Origin: Kappaphycus alvarezii
Taxonomy: Eukaryota; Rhodophyta; Florideophyceae; Gigartinales; Solieriaceae
NCBI GenBank assembly: GCA_002205965.3
Contig: NADL03000211.1
Coordinates: 29,162-93,161, forward strand
Reading direction: 5' to 3'
Length of the DNA stretch: 64,000 nucleotides
In this document: positions 31,188 through 42,367 of the stretch, piece by piece
Position numbering within the stretch: position 1 is the stretch's first letter
Layout: each line of letters starts with the position of its first letter
Notes under the pieces: generated by a model
What the model was told of the DNA's origin: nothing
What the model saw: only the letters and a program-made list of their open reading frames with translations
Database searches by the model: none
Position numbers and translations under genes: made by a program

Positions 31188-31670
31188 CTACATCCTGGTT
31201 ACGCTGCTGTATCGTTGTTGGAGGGCTTCCATAAGTAGTTCCCAGTTGTCAATGTTGCGAAGCGTTTTGTAATAGTACTGAAGTGCCTCATTATTGAAAA
31301 TGTTATGGATAAGCTGGATACGTTGGTCTAGCGGAATGTTATTGACTTTGCAAAGATGTTCGAATTGGGTTATCGCAAGCATGAGGTTCTCAGATTCTGT
31401 GCCACCAAACTTTGCTGGATCTCTGCTGTAGAATGCATAGACCTCACTGGATCTATTGCTGTTATTGTTCTCCGTGTGCAAATTTAGACGGCGTTGAATG
31501 GGCTGATATTCATAGCTGTTTCTGCCAGGAGTCTGTATCTCACGTGGGGGCGGGATACGTTCTGAGATATGTAGAGTCCCCTGGCGGTGAGCTTTGTAGC
31601 GAGTAAAAGCCTCACTGATGTCATCCTGAAACGACTCCTCATCCCAAATGGTAGCAACGATGCGTAACAT
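31188..31670 (-). CDS. Element C Gag capsid region
   Basis: 160-codon open frame with FGGTESENLMLAITQFEHLC, NIPLDQRIQLIHNIFNNEAL and YYYKTLRNIDNWELLMEALQ, the helical capsid pattern of copia Gag proteins. It starts about 350 bp inside the 5' LTR. Structural protein of the virus-like particle. Followed by a frame break. Confidence 0.7.
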   Translation of the reverse strand: MLRIVATIWDEESFQDDISEAFTRYKAHRQGTLHISERIPPPREIQTPGRNSYEYQPIQRRLNLHTENNNSNRSSEVYAFYSRDPAKFGGTESENLMLAITQFEHLCKVNNIPLDQRIQLIHNIFNNEALQYYYKTLRNIDNWELLMEALQQRYSSVTRM

Positions 31671-32016
31671 TAGGAGATTGATTCCATTGAAAAATGCAAG
31701 AAGTGGTTAGTCACGGTCTTCTAGAAAGATCTTGATGTTCTTAAAGATACAGGTATTGATTATTATCTACATCTAGAAAAGTCGCATACGCCATATTTAC
31801 TTTGGATTAAGAAACGAAGTTCTCCTCCTCGAATATTCGGGTGAAAGTCATCGAACGTGCGAAAAAACGGACTATGGTTCTCTGCAGAGGATTGTCCGGT
31901 TCTACGCGGTCTCAGTTAATATCCAGGGGTGCATGGGAGGGAGCTCAGCGATATCTGCCATGAAAACAGAAATCAAATAAGATCAAACGCTTTTGGCGTT
32001 CACCCTTATTCACGAA

Positions 32017-32362
32017 TGTGGATAAAACGCAGGTGCGTTGATACACAGAAACGTCTGAAACTTGAAAGTGGTTTTTTTGAGTTATTTATGTCTGATTGAT
32101 GATGTCTTGGTCGACTTTTGTTCTAACTTAAGACTGGTTCTTATATACTGATTTTTGGACTAGGTATTGTAACCCTTAAGCCACTTTAGTCAGACATAAC
32201 TTTTCAGAGGCTTTGATCCGACGGAAGAGTTGGTAACAATATAAAGAGCAGGCCCTGATAGAGGATACTGTAGACTCTTCGGTCCTGTAAATCTACGGTA
32301 TTCTACTCGAGATTAAGAGTCTTCGACGTAAGAGTCAGGAGCATCAGAGTTGCTTATTTACA
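32017..32362 (-). repeat. Element C 5' LTR (right)
   Basis: 346 bp aligned with 26388-26734, TGTGGATAAAACGC to TTGCTTATTTACA. Differences are scattered, including small indels. A TATATACTG-like TATA region is at about 32136-32145 on the plus strand. Confidence 0.88.
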
Positions 32363-32828
32363 AGTTTTGTAAATTCTAATACTATTTATACAGTACAGTA
32401 TATCAGAGGAGAAAAGCTGCAAAGATGTTTCCAGTAGTGTTATACTGTTTTTAGACGAACTTCATGCTTATTACCAATTATAGAGTAAAACCTGTACGTG
32501 AACATTAAATCAAAAAATGATTTGCTGGTAATATAATTCCAGTCAGAATACCTGTATAATTTAAGAACGAACTGGCAGAAATAAACACTTCTTTACGTGT
32601 AAAACAGTATAAAACATGGACAAGTGAAAATAGATAAACCTATTTCTTTGATTCGCAGTAAGTAAAAATATTGGTCTCTGACAAAAAAATTACAATTTTT
32701 CTTCACTTTAATCGATGTGAAGATACGTTAAATAGCTTTCCAATACTTTTAAAATACTTTTCAATTTTCACAGAGGCTCTGAGTTCTTTAATGCTTGAAA
32801 TATATCGTAAGCTGAGATGTGACGAGGA
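32363..32828. other. AT-rich stretch, no gene seen
   Basis: Begins with ACAGTACAGTATAT, another GTAC-type palindrome. No ORF or repeat otherwise. Confidence 0.45.
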
Positions 32829-32990
32829 AAGGTTTGGGTGCTTTACTATTGGAAGATACATTCGTTCTATCCCATGTTTTCCAGACAACTACAATAGACT
32901 CAAAAAGGATATACAGACACAGTCATGGGGAAGGAACTACGATCCCTAAAAGCTAACTTCAGGCCAGCCACCAAGCAGGTCTGAAGTAAA
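32829..32990 (-). repeat. GGW/SNAACL repeat family fragment with 3' motif
   Basis: Matches 18121-18290 block by block: GGTTTGGGTGCTTTACTATT, CCATGTTTTCCAGACAAC, GGGGAAGGAACTACG and the CAGGCCAGCCACCAAGCAGG end (minus-strand ACLVAGLKLAF). Confidence 0.6.
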
Positions 32991-33231
32991 TGCCGGATAG
33001 AATCACATGAGATAACTACCTCGTAACATATTCAACTAAGAAGTCGTGTATTACATAACTCATAGCACCATTCGCCAACCACTTTTACTGGAAGGCAAGG
33101 TAGGGTAATGCAATATTTGAAATGTAGGGTCTTTTTCCGAATTGAGGCCTGTCGTTCCTCCAGGAATCAATTATAATAGATGTTGGGTTACAAATAGCCT
33201 CATCAGCTTACCTCTTTCGAGCTCTTTTGTG

Positions 33232-33478
33232 CAGCATTGCACTGCAACTGTTACCAGACGACTACTTCGCCGGGCTATCTGGTCTCGTATTTCTGTTACC
33301 TTATCCGTAAAGATCTTTCTGCCGTCGTAGCTTTCTATTCAGGGGTCAACTCTCATCCTTGGAACTGCTCAAGGGCACATATCAATCATCTTCTCAGAAT
33401 TGGTAGACGGCCCTATCTCAATTTCTACGACGCGAAAATAGACTGAAATTCAAGAAGCCAGTGCCTACCACCTTCTGT
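33232..33478 (+). repeat. Direct repeat R, copy 2
   Basis: Matches 17058-17305 in the same orientation (see that entry). Flanks differ on both sides. Confidence 0.65.
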
Positions 33479-33821
33479 CGCATGACGGCGCAACAGCTTC
33501 AGCCGGGGGGTTCTAGGCCACTGCCGGAATCAGCTCTTAACGCGTTACCACGGATTGCAAGCTCCCCGGAGCCGATATCACCACGTAGGTAGTAGTTGCT
33601 ACTTTCTATGTTGCAATTAGTTCTTATCCTTCTCGGTTAATCCCGGTACCGGACGATCACAGGTATTTATATTGAGACTACAGAAAATTTTAGATGATTA
33701 CAAATGGAAGAGGCCCAACAGCATGAAATTATCAGACAACGGAGAGATGCATTACTCATCAGACAGGATGAATTAGATAATCAACAATGTTGCAATGACT
33801 TTCGATTAATGAATAAACCAC
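33479..33821. other. Interval without recognised gene
   Basis: Could contain the 3' LTR of copia fragment F, but no matching partner LTR is visible. Confidence 0.35.
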
Positions 33822-35897
33822 TTAACGCATATCCACACTCGACTCTTTCTCAAAATGGATGGGACTATCTGGGGTAGCCCATGAAAGGGGCTTTCGATCC
33901 ACCCATCCGTTTGGAGTTAGAACGAACTTTTTACTTTGCATGAGATCAATTAGAGCCGTGCATGTCTTTCCTTTTGTAAGACCGTCGGCTGGGTTATGAT
34001 TCGTAGGTATCCAGTAAACGTCTGTTACTTCGCGGCGTTCATAAGACTGACGAACCATATTAAGGTCGATTAGAAGCCTTTTTACGGATGTTGAATTAAT
34101 TCGTACCACGCAATCATACAGACTCCGTGAGTCAGTATAAATCTGAAGAGGAATATAACGGCCAAACAATGAGTTAATGGTCAGACGTAAAGTAGTAGAG
34201 GAGTCAACCCCTGTACCATAGAATATAACTCAGCAGCAAGCACGCTCCTATCCACCCTTCGAGCCTTAATGTTAGCGTAGTGAACTATTTTCGCTTTCCC
34301 ATTGCCGTCTATTAAAGTAACAATGTATCCAAATTGATGACTGATCCCTGTTTGTGGCAAAACTCGCATCCACGAATACAGCAACTTTGAGAGACTTCAC
34401 GTCAAGATTGACATATTTCAGGCCCTTTTTTGATTCATCGATACATTGCTGGATGTACTTGTTCAGTTCCTTACATGAAGCCTTGTCTGGTTTAGTGACT
34501 TGTGCAGCGGCAGCAAATCCAAATGATAAATCAGGCCTGCATACAGCAGCTACATAAGAGCCTCGAGAACGTTGAGAAATAGAATCCTCCTTGGACGGGC
34601 TATTTTCATCAACAGTAGCCATCTTCCGGATATTCTTTGGCCGGGACAGGTGGAGACCTGTTCTATCTTTTGATATAATTGCTCCATTAAATCGCACTTG
34701 AGAGCCTGTTTTTAAGAAGTTAGCATCCTTACATTTAAACCGATTTGATCCCTCCCTTTCCATGATGATAAATTTCTGATTAGCTGCAGTAAGGGTCTCT
34801 GCAGTTTGTAGGCAGCTAATATCCCTCGAACGAGAATCAAATTTTGGGCAGTAGGCCTTTATTATGATACTGTTAGGGAATTAATGTAGGCAGGGGTCAT
34901 GCGCTGATGGTTTCATGCGGAATTTGTCAGTCTGATACTTATGGTATGTTAAATAACAATGCACACCTGCCTCTGGAATGCCGTGAAGGGGCTTATTGAT
35001 TTTCCATAAAACGTTGGGGGGAGTTTGAGGCAGGGCGGAGGACGGACGTAGAAATTTCGGTGAATAACAGTAGCGAACTGGGTGTATGCCTGCGAGATGT
35101 CCCTTGTAGAAATATGTAGAGATGAATCCATTGCTGCAACTGCCATTAAGATCCTCTGTTATGCACGTTGGACTGTCGGGGCGTATGTAAGGAGTACATG
35201 TTTTGTATCTTTATAAGCTTGCACGACAAGTCTCGAATTTTCATATGCATCTGGGGATCCGGCGTGTTTGGTCTCGTCTACAAACCGACTCCCATAAATT
35301 CGACACCCCTTACCATCACCCTCCGTTACAACAGGGAAAACCCCGCTAAATAGCACTCCGTCAATCTCCTTTTGCCTAGAGTCCCTGTACCTGTCATGGT
35401 CCGATGACTGTGTTTTGGTTCGGATGGACATGACGTCTATTATTTCAGTAAAGTCAGGGTCATGTGTAATTGATAATGTAGAAATGAGCGCACTGGGGCC
35501 ATTATTGTGGTGCAACTGTGTATCTGATCCAGAGGGAGTGGAATGTGGATCAGGTAGTGTAGTGCGATCAGGGACCATGAAACGCTTGAAGACAGAGGAG
35601 CGGAACGTAGTTGGCCCACTCGGTAATAGTACAGTATATGTTTCGCCATCAATTCCAAGTAGTGCGAACGGGCCATCCCGGTGCCCTAGTTTTCGAGAGA
35701 CTGGATGCTGGACTGGAGGGAACATGGGCTGTCTTGCCATATTTGATTCCCTCATGATGTATGTAGAGTCGAAAAACTTCTGTATAGCGCAGGTCAGTTG
35801 CCGGATGAATCCGGGTCATGATAGAAAAGTGGTCACTGTAGCTGCAACAGGTTGAAGAATTGTTTCTTACTCCCTCTTTACTTTCATTATGAGTCAT
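33822..35897 (-). mobile_element. Element F: copia fragment (integrase tail, RT, RNase H)
   Basis: Minus-strand pieces in copia order. Integrase C-terminal region: DGPFALLGIDGETYTVLLPS then GPTTFRSSVFKRFM (35.7-35.5 kb). RT start: RDSRQKEIDGVLFSGVF. RT piece: MDSSLHISTRDISQAYTQFA (35.15-34.95). RNase H: SYVAAVCRPDLSFGFAAAAQ (34.6), GYIVTLIDGNGKAKIVHYAN (34.3) and YWIPTNHNPADGLTK (33.9). No Gag, protease, integrase core or LTRs were found, and part of RT between 34.95 and 34.76 kb is missing or scrambled. It is a different lineage from C, with clearly divergent RT and RNase H sequence. Confidence 0.82.
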
Positions 35898-36548
35898 TCT
35901 AAGTCTTAAGTAGTAAGCGAGCGTTAGTCTGAATGCTTTGATTACAATATACTATCGGAGATTGATGATTGCATTCAGTAAAGGGAGTAATAATTGGATT
36001 CAGTGAAGAGGGTAATACCAGAACTCGTCCACTTAATGTAGACAGACAAATATATTTTACACAAACAACAGGGGGAACAGCTTGGGGATCTTCCGTTTGA
36101 TTTATTGCCATACCCTCCGATTTTCAAAATCGAGGAGCTCCGTAGTTCAAAAGAAGAGGAAGAACGGAGCATTGAAAACTTCCTGATTCAACTCTGGTTT
36201 TTCGACGACGGGAATATTTTGCACGACATGGGCAGCTGCTCACAGTTGTGGAAATCTCTACTTCAATAGATGCAGCACGAAGGGATCTTCGTCTTTCTTT
36301 TGTAAAGTTGGGGAGAATAAAGGATTAGTTTAGCCTGTCGTATGAATTTTCCCGGGACGGGAATGCTAAATGAATTGTTTGGTGGCCTCCTGCATCCTCG
36401 GAATCTGTTAGGAGCTAGTATCTCGAAAAATTTAGGCAGCATTACAGCGAGGGTATGTCTGACCTGGACGCCACCATTTCTTCCGAAGAATTTACAAATG
36501 GGGGAATGATGAGTAGTTTAGTTATTCGTCTGATACTTCTAGCCGGCG
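35898..36548. other. Interval between F and the GGW ORF
   Basis: No gene recognised. Short minus-strand open stretches (36111-35899, 36172-35975) have no domain resemblance. Confidence 0.35.
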
Positions 36549-37076
36549 CTATCTTAACGTAGTTTGGAAAGTACAAGATATAACAGAAACGGGTCTTTGA
36601 GTCCGTGACCTTGTGACTACATCTACAGTCGAGTCAAGGCAGGCCAGGAGGAGTGTGGCACTAGATGGTACAACCTGCTCTGTGTGTCTATCCATCAGTA
36701 CCATTTTGGCTTTCGAGAAGGTCTCCATTGACCTCGTGCCTTCATTTGATGCCAACTTTGAGACAAATGCGTACACCTCCGTGTCACATCCTCCCAGAAC
36801 AGATGTCGGGATTGGCACCGGACTCTTCCTTCTCTCAGCAGAAAAAAGCCCTTCGTACGTTACACTCTTTGCAGATTGAGCCGCGTTCAGAGACGTTAGG
36901 GAGTTGAAGTTCTTGATTGGGAGAACGACTGGGCAAAGGGGATTGCGAAGGTAGTGTCCAGGAAATCCGTCCCGAAATGAGATCCACTCCTTGAATATCT
37001 GTGAGCTTACGACGCCCAATTCGCGGCCTGTGCTCTTCCACAGGGCGGTGCATAGCATTGGGAATATCTGCATCAA
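36549..37076 (-). CDS. ORF of the GGW/SNAACL repeat family, longest copy
   Basis: 175-codon open frame. The middle and end, SPVPIPTSVLGGCDTEVYAF, RSMETFSKAKMVLMDRH and SATLLLACLDSTV, align with the shorter copy at 22.4-22.2 kb (GGWHPAAFSVVKELA, AMERFSKVRAILLQRH, SNAACLLAGLPST). Recurrence at five or more sites marks it as mobile-element-derived. From memory, a [ST]xGG(W/M)xP block upstream of a basic helix is common in proteins associated with LINE-like elements; I cannot confirm the family. No catalytic motif is seen. It lies between copia fragment F and LTR E. Confidence 0.45.
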   Translation of the reverse strand: MMQIFPMLCTALWKSTGRELGVVSSQIFKEWISFRDGFPGHYLRNPLCPVVLPIKNFNSLTSLNAAQSAKSVTYEGLFSAERRKSPVPIPTSVLGGCDTEVYAFVSKLASNEGTRSMETFSKAKMVLMDRHTEQVVPSSATLLLACLDSTVDVVTRSRTQRPVSVISCTFQTTLR

Positions 37077-37163
37077 ATAATATAACTTAATCTTCCATGA
37101 AAAGATTAGGTATAATCATTTGCAGCCCAATTAAAGACAAAAACAGTAATTAGCCGACAAAAC

Positions 37164-38196
37164 TGAAGTGCGAAAAATTCGCTCACGGAAAAAATCTAGA
37201 AGAGGACCAAATTCGGATAGAGTATCGGAACTTGCAAGAAAAGTTTACATTTTCTGAATTTGCAAGATATTAATAATTTGGATGAGTGTGGCAAATTCAG
37301 CGGTTGGCTTTTTATTTTAAGAAACTGTGTCATTAATATATTTCATTACTGTACTCGTCCAAGGTCTTCATACTTTTCGAGAACGTCGCAGTATTTAAAG
37401 TTCGAAATCGACGTCGTTGAAGCAACCTCCGCGACTTCAACTAACCCATCGGCTCACATTTCTTTTGGCTCTTAACGTGACCAACCTCCGCCTGCCCCTC
37501 ACCGTCACCAATAATCTCGAGGCCGTTGTCCACTCAACGTTCTGGCCTTGATTGCAAATGGTCCAACCGACTACGATGATTATTGTAGAAGGTTGCACTG
37601 GAACGCGTTCGGTTGTGGGTCCTCAGTAACTCTTCGAGAAGGCAGGAGAGGCAGAGAAGAAGGATGAGTGAGAAGAGGAAGGGGAGGATGGAGAAGGAGG
37701 ACTGGGTGCACCCGGTGGGAGCCAATAGTGTAAAACGGTAGGGGCTCCCATGGAGAACGAAGGGGAGAATAAGGGCGTAATTGTGAGAGAGGAGTGAAGA
37801 GGAGGATGGGGATGATGAGAGAAAGGGAGACATGGAAAGTGCTGGATTGATAGGGAAGGGGCCAGAAAATATGGACCAGGTAGTCCCGACTCTGGAACCG
37901 TATGGGGGCGTCCTCAGTGGTCTAGATATTTCGCAGGAGGTAATGGAGAATTCTAAGCCGTTCGCGGATATTTTTGGGGACTAACTGGGTGAAATCTGTA
38001 TTTTGGGGGAACTTTTTGGATCTGTAATAGAGAAATAAGATATTTAGGAATGAATCTATATATATATATCTTGATAGTATCTTCAGTTAGTTTTTCTCCT
38101 TCACACGATTCAATTTGAGTTATTTTACGGTTCTTAGTATATTTATTTGAGACTTTGGGGATACCCAAAAAGCCTGTGAAAGCTGAGTAAACTGCT
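37164..38196 (+). repeat. LTR E: A-type LTR on plus strand, truncated in R
   Basis: Starts TGAAGTGCGAAAAATTCGCT, matching A's LTR start, and follows A through ATATT..TAATTTGG(A/G)TGAGTGTGGC (37.26-37.3 kb). It then carries the acidic-ORF segment missing from A (37.4-37.98 kb), rejoins A at CACACGATT (about 38.1 kb) and ends at GAGTAAACTGCTTC. There it abuts, in inverted orientation, the integrase end of element D. The intact start and missing U5 indicate an LTR broken by rearrangement and not a clean solo LTR. Confidence 0.75.
37545..37981 (+). pseudogene. Acidic U3 protein ORF in LTR E, decayed
   Basis: Plus-strand readings align with element B's U3 ORF: ALIANGPTDYDDYCRR at about 37545-37592, an acidic purine-rich tract to about 37830, and LEPYGGVLSGLDISQEVMEN near 37890-37950, matching D's LEPVGNGFSSLDISQDEIE. 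Frame changes and stops interrupt it. A Leu/Asn-rich upstream segment (NNLEAVVHS) also matches B's TTLEAHQIG. Confidence 0.45.
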
Positions 38197-38204
38197 TCAT
38201 GCGT

Positions 38205-39464
38205 CTGATTGTAAGGAAACAGACGACGTGCATGGATGGCCCTCTTTGATCTCTTCCCTGAGCTTGAACAGAGATTGTGTTGCGGGTTCTTTCATCCGTT
38301 ACCATGCAAGGATTTGAGTACTTTGTTTGGAATGCTAGCCACTTCACAGCCTGCTGCATTGCTCTTCCATGTAATAAAAGTATTCCAGAGCCGACTAAAA
38401 CGGTTTGAAATGGAGACTTGGCACCCTCATTTCTTTTCTTTGTTAACGCACGGTGTGATTTACAGCCTTCAGTGGCCAGCTGTTCGACTTCTCTACTCTC
38501 TTCGTCGATATTATATATTTACGTGTCTCTCTTTAACATTACAGTAGCTCTTCTGTACATAATCTTTAATGCTGAGCGTCTACTTCTTCCTCTTCTTCGA
38601 CAATACCCATATAACTCTTTTGAAAAGGCATACTTTTACTGCATTTCACTCTCCGACATAGTTTTCGATATTTTTTGTTTGATAGTTTTAGCCATTCTCT
38701 CCGCTTTCCCGTTTGACATAGGAGCATATGCGAGAACTGTCTTCAGCTGAATCCCTTTGTCTTCCAAAGAACGATGGAGTGAATTTGCAGGAAAACAAAA
38801 GCGGTATGCGAGATGATCCTTTTTGGAAGACCAAAATGTTCAATTAGCTCTTTTTCGACGAATCTCAGGAATATCTCTGCGTTGGCCTCCTCAACTGCAA
38901 CTTCTATTGGCCATCCACTAAGATGTTCCACCCCTATAAGGATATATTTGTTTCCTGATGAAGTTTCCTTGAATAGGCCGGCATAGTCGATTGAGAAGGT
39001 TTCAAGAAGACCGGAAACTGGAAAGCTGATATTTGTCTTATGATTTCGTATCATAGTGAGATTTGTTAGTTGTCGGAGCTTTTCACGAAACTATAGACGT
39101 CCTTATGGATACTGGGCCACCATAATCTCTCTGTAATGATTTTTTTTTGTTGTTTCGAGACTACGATGCCCTAACGCATCATGAAAAGTCCTCAAGATCT
39201 TCATTATTCTTTAAAAGGGGCCAATACTCGAGGACCGGCTTCAGTGTGTCGGAGGAGTTTCCCATTCCATAATGTAAAGGCCTTTTGATTCCTGCGTACC
39301 CAATTTCTGTGTTCAGAATCAACCTTTCTCATCTCTAATCCATCAAGTAATTTAATTATTCCGTAAATATTAGCTTCGTACTCGTTATTGTTCGGCACTC
39401 GCACATCGGCAAATCCATCGATGCCCTCCGAAGCCATTTTACTTGGACTTATTGGATCCTTCAA
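38205..39464 (-). pseudogene. Element D integrase, decayed
   Basis: Open pieces: 39464-39204 (region before the zinc finger, NWVRRNQKAFTLWNGKLLRH), 39054-38743 (catalytic core with FSIDYAGLFKETSSGNKYIL, then IISHTAFVF where A has ISDNALCF, so the second catalytic Asp appears to be His), and 38359-38205 (AVKWLAFQTKYSNPCMVTDE). Loss of that Asp would inactivate strand transfer. A poly-T insertion near 39140 disrupts the finger region. Confidence 0.75.
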
Positions 39465-39479
39465 GCGGGATAGATAACC

Positions 39480-40650
39480 AGCAGGCCGATTATTGCGTCT
39501 GGGTCTGTTCAGAATCCCAAACCGGCTTTCTGCGAAAATGTCGAGCCATCAGTCTAAGCAGTGATGTACATCTTTCTTATGAAATGCTGTCTTAAGTTCC
39601 TGGTGATCAGTTATCAGGACAAATATTTAGAGTGATAAAAGGTACACACTAAACTTTTTCAGTGCGAAGACGACAGATAGTTCTTTGTCAAAGATGATTA
39701 TTGTTTCCGCATCATTCAGAGTGCGACTTGCGAATTAAACAGGGTTTAGTCTTCCGTTTTCATCTTTTTGGACAAAACGGCACCCAAAGACCGTTCTGAG
39801 CATCTGTTTCCCAACAAATGGTCTCTTGAAATCTGTATACATGAGAAACTGGGTAAACATAGCTTATCTTTAAGCTCCTCAAATAGTTTTCATTTCCTTG
39901 TTCCAGTAAAAGTTTCCGTTCTTCGTAGTGCCGGCATGTAACGGTGCTGCAGTTTGGCGAAATACTTGATAAATATTCTGTAATGTGAGGCCAGGCCTAG
40001 GTAGTTTCGAACCTCCGTCTTTGAGGCGAGCCTTGGGTTTTCTCTGGATCCAATCTAATTCCCCTTGATCGACGATATGACCGAGTAATTGGAAAAAGTT
40101 TTCGCAAAGAAGCATTTGCTCAACCTAATTTTCAGGCTGTATTCCGATACTCTCTCCACCACTGTCTTGACATGAGATATGTGCTGATCTAACATTTTTG
40201 AGAATAGTAACACATCAACGATATAAACGCTTCCAAATGAAAGTCCTTTCAAACCTCTTTCATCATTCTTTGGAATGTAGATGGTGCATTCATGAGACAA
40301 AAAGGCATCACTATGAACCTGAAGGTACCGGATTTGCTGATAAAATGTTTTTCCCTTACATTTCTCATCCAGTGAAATCTCCCAATAGCCATTTTAAAGC
40401 TCAATTGAGGTGAATTATCTCCCTTTCTTCAAATCATCGATAATTTACTCCATGTTTGGAATCGGAAATTGATCAGGTATTATTATCTGGCTCAGTTGTC
40501 TGTAATTGATGCAAAAGCGAAGTTTACATATTTCTTTCGTGTTACCACAACTGGAAATGTCCAAATAATATATCATTTTCCAGCATACTTGTAACATTCT
40601 CTGAGATAAATTGGTCATATTTCAGCGGTTGACGTATAGGCCTGTGGTAA
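39480..40650 (-). pseudogene. Element D RT and RNase H, heavily decayed
   Basis: RT fragments: SVYIVDVLLFSKMLDQHISH (40300-40055, where A has VYIDDVVIFS, so YIDD reads YIVD) and QLLGHIVDQGELDWI (40115-39879). RNase H is recognisable only in scattered frames between 39.85 and 39.5 kb. Frame breaks are frequent. Confidence 0.7.
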
Positions 40651-40699
40651 ATTAGTTGAGTACTGGTAAGTACAAATGAGTGAGTGACCTGTACAATTG

Positions 40700-41340
40700 C
40701 CTATCTTAGATCTGAAAACGTTCCTTTAATTACTTCGGAAGATGTTAACATGTGGGATATTTTCATTGAGGCTGGGGCGGGAAGGTGCTATACTTTTTCT
40801 TTATTCTCTGCAATCTGGCGCTGGTCTTCTTCTTGATCCTCACTTTCCGAATTTGGAAGGATCTTTTCCTTCGTGCTCACATCTTCAGATATGGAACTCG
40901 AAATTTTCTTGTTTTTTTGCAATTTTAATCTTCTTTCATGCCCTGAATTTCGTCCATTGATTCGATATTATCGAAAAAAGAAACAAGTTCAGGTCTAAAA
41001 GTTGACTAAAATTTATTCCAGTTGGAGCCAATGCAAGCTCAGCCACCAAATTGTACTTCCTCACATACTCTAGTACGTCCTTCAGGATACTCTTAACTTT
41101 TGTTACTCTTTTTCATCTTCTCGTCCGGAGTGATTTCAACTCCTGGAATAACTTGAGCAGACGTCTTTGTCCAAGGAGGTACAGGTGCTGAGATATGCTT
41201 CAGCATTCCATATTCAAGCCTAGGTATTTTTTAATAAAATGTTCCCTTCGCCATCCCTTTTTGCCATATTGACTTGAATAATTTCTTCAGCGATAGATGC
41301 GTTACCGGCATCCCTCACCCTTTTGTCCTTTCTGTTTTGA
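40700..41340 (-). pseudogene. Element D Gag end and PR-RT linker remnant
   Basis: Minus-strand pieces such as KPRLEYGM/PRLEYGML and PPWTKTSAQVIPGVEITP correspond to A around 720-850, then the sequence passes directly to the acidic linker corresponding to A around 1620. The intervening protease is deleted (roughly 700 bp relative to A). Confidence 0.6.
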
Positions 41341-41359
41341 AGTAGTTCCACCTCTTGTC

Positions 41360-42278
41360 CTAGTTCGCTCCTCGTCTCCGATATTTTTGCTCTTCTGGTG
41401 TTTCTGGTGTCTTTAGACCAGCAGTTACTTCTATGATGCCCATATCGACCGCAATTTCGACAATGAGTGTTTCTATGTGAATTATCGGGACATTTATTTG
41501 CAAAGTATCCATGCTTGTGGTAGTAGGAGCAGACTCCTGCAGCCTTAGGAGCCCAGACTGGTTCTTTCTAATGGTAACAGTAAGGATGTACAACTGCGAG
41601 GTTATCATCTCAAGTCGATTATCCAATCGAGTTTCCAACTTTTCTTCCATGGTTTTGACATCGCTCCTGACAGATTCTAATGCCACTGCACTAGTACCAG
41701 GCTTTTGATAATTATTTTCAGGATGTAAGATAGACAAGACGGGTTTACCTCGGTACCTCACTCAGTGACTGAAACTTCTCAGAGTTTTGGACAAATTCTA
41801 CTATGATATCCTTCAGCTCATTAAAAGTTTGAAGGCCCTTGATGATGAGAAAATCGGAGAGCCGCTTATCCCCCATCGACGCCTTACGCAGCAATCCGTG
41901 CTTGGCTTGGGCGTTGAACCCGACCTTTTCGTAGAGATCACACAAGTATACCAATGAGCTTAACAAATCGTCGAAGTTGAGCCTGGCCTGTATGGCAGTA
42001 CGAATCATCTCATCTGGTTCTTCCTCCTTAGCATATCCTTTCAAAAGACACTCACATACCTCACCGAAGTTACGCCCATTTCCGTTAAGAGACCACCTGT
42101 CGATAAAATTGGCCTTATATTTGTCCTTTGCGTCACCATGAAGATAGGCGAAGATACTTGCGGTCTGCTCTTCATCGCTCTTCTCACTCATCACAACGTG
42201 GACATATGTATAGAGAAACTTCTCAACGTCTTCACTCTTGCCCCCTGTGAATTTTATACGAGCAGCGTTGATATCCAT
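41360..42278 (-). pseudogene. Element D Gag, two overlapping frames
   Basis: 42278-41745 starts with a good ATG (MDINAARIKFTGGKSEDVEK) and carries the capsid region to SLSEVPR, then stops. 41761-41360 continues in another frame with ALESVRSDVKTMEEKLETRL and a cysteine-poor knuckle region (the two CCHC knuckles of A are not intact). A shows a frame change at the same place. This is the best view of the family's Gag start. Confidence 0.82.
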
Positions 42279-42349
42279 GATGACAGAAAAGAAATCCTCC
42301 CGAAGTGTTCCCTAATACTGCTCAACTAGAATACCTCGAGTACAACCCC

Positions 42350-42365
42350 CTCCTCAAGAGTACCA
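42350..42365 (-). other. Element D primer-binding site
   Basis: Minus-strand TGGTACTCTTGAGGAG, two bases after the LTR end TATCA; TGG is opposite the tRNA CCA. Shared with element B. Confidence 0.65.
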
Positions 42366-42367
42366 AA

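Larger units (their letters stand above)
26388..32362 (-). mobile_element. Element C: full-length Ty1/copia retrotransposon, inactive
   Basis: Bounded by matching LTRs of 347 and 346 bp, each TGTGGATAAAAC...CA. On the minus strand the internal order is Gag, protease, integrase, RT, RNase H, with integrase before RT as in Ty1/copia. A purine tract lies just before the 3' (left) LTR. All ORFs are fragmented, the RT catalytic motif is missing and the two LTRs differ at many positions, so this is an old insertion. The GDYW signature in RT is typical of copia elements of fungi and fungus-like organisms. Confidence 0.93.
38205..42367 (-). mobile_element. Element D: A-type gypsy retrotransposon, minus strand, decayed
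   Basis: Collinear with A on the minus strand: primer-binding site (42.36 kb), gag (42.28-41.36), linker (41.3-40.7), RT (40.65-39.9), RNase H (39.85-39.5) and integrase (39.46-38.2). The protease is missing between the end of gag and the linker. The integrase ends at the equivalent of A position about 4455 where it joins the inverted LTR E, so the duplicated C-terminal domain and 3' LTR are absent. Confidence 0.87.

Noticed and set aside
26388-32362. Element C as an active copia element
   Set aside because: Frame breaks in every ORF, missing YVDD and diverged LTRs.
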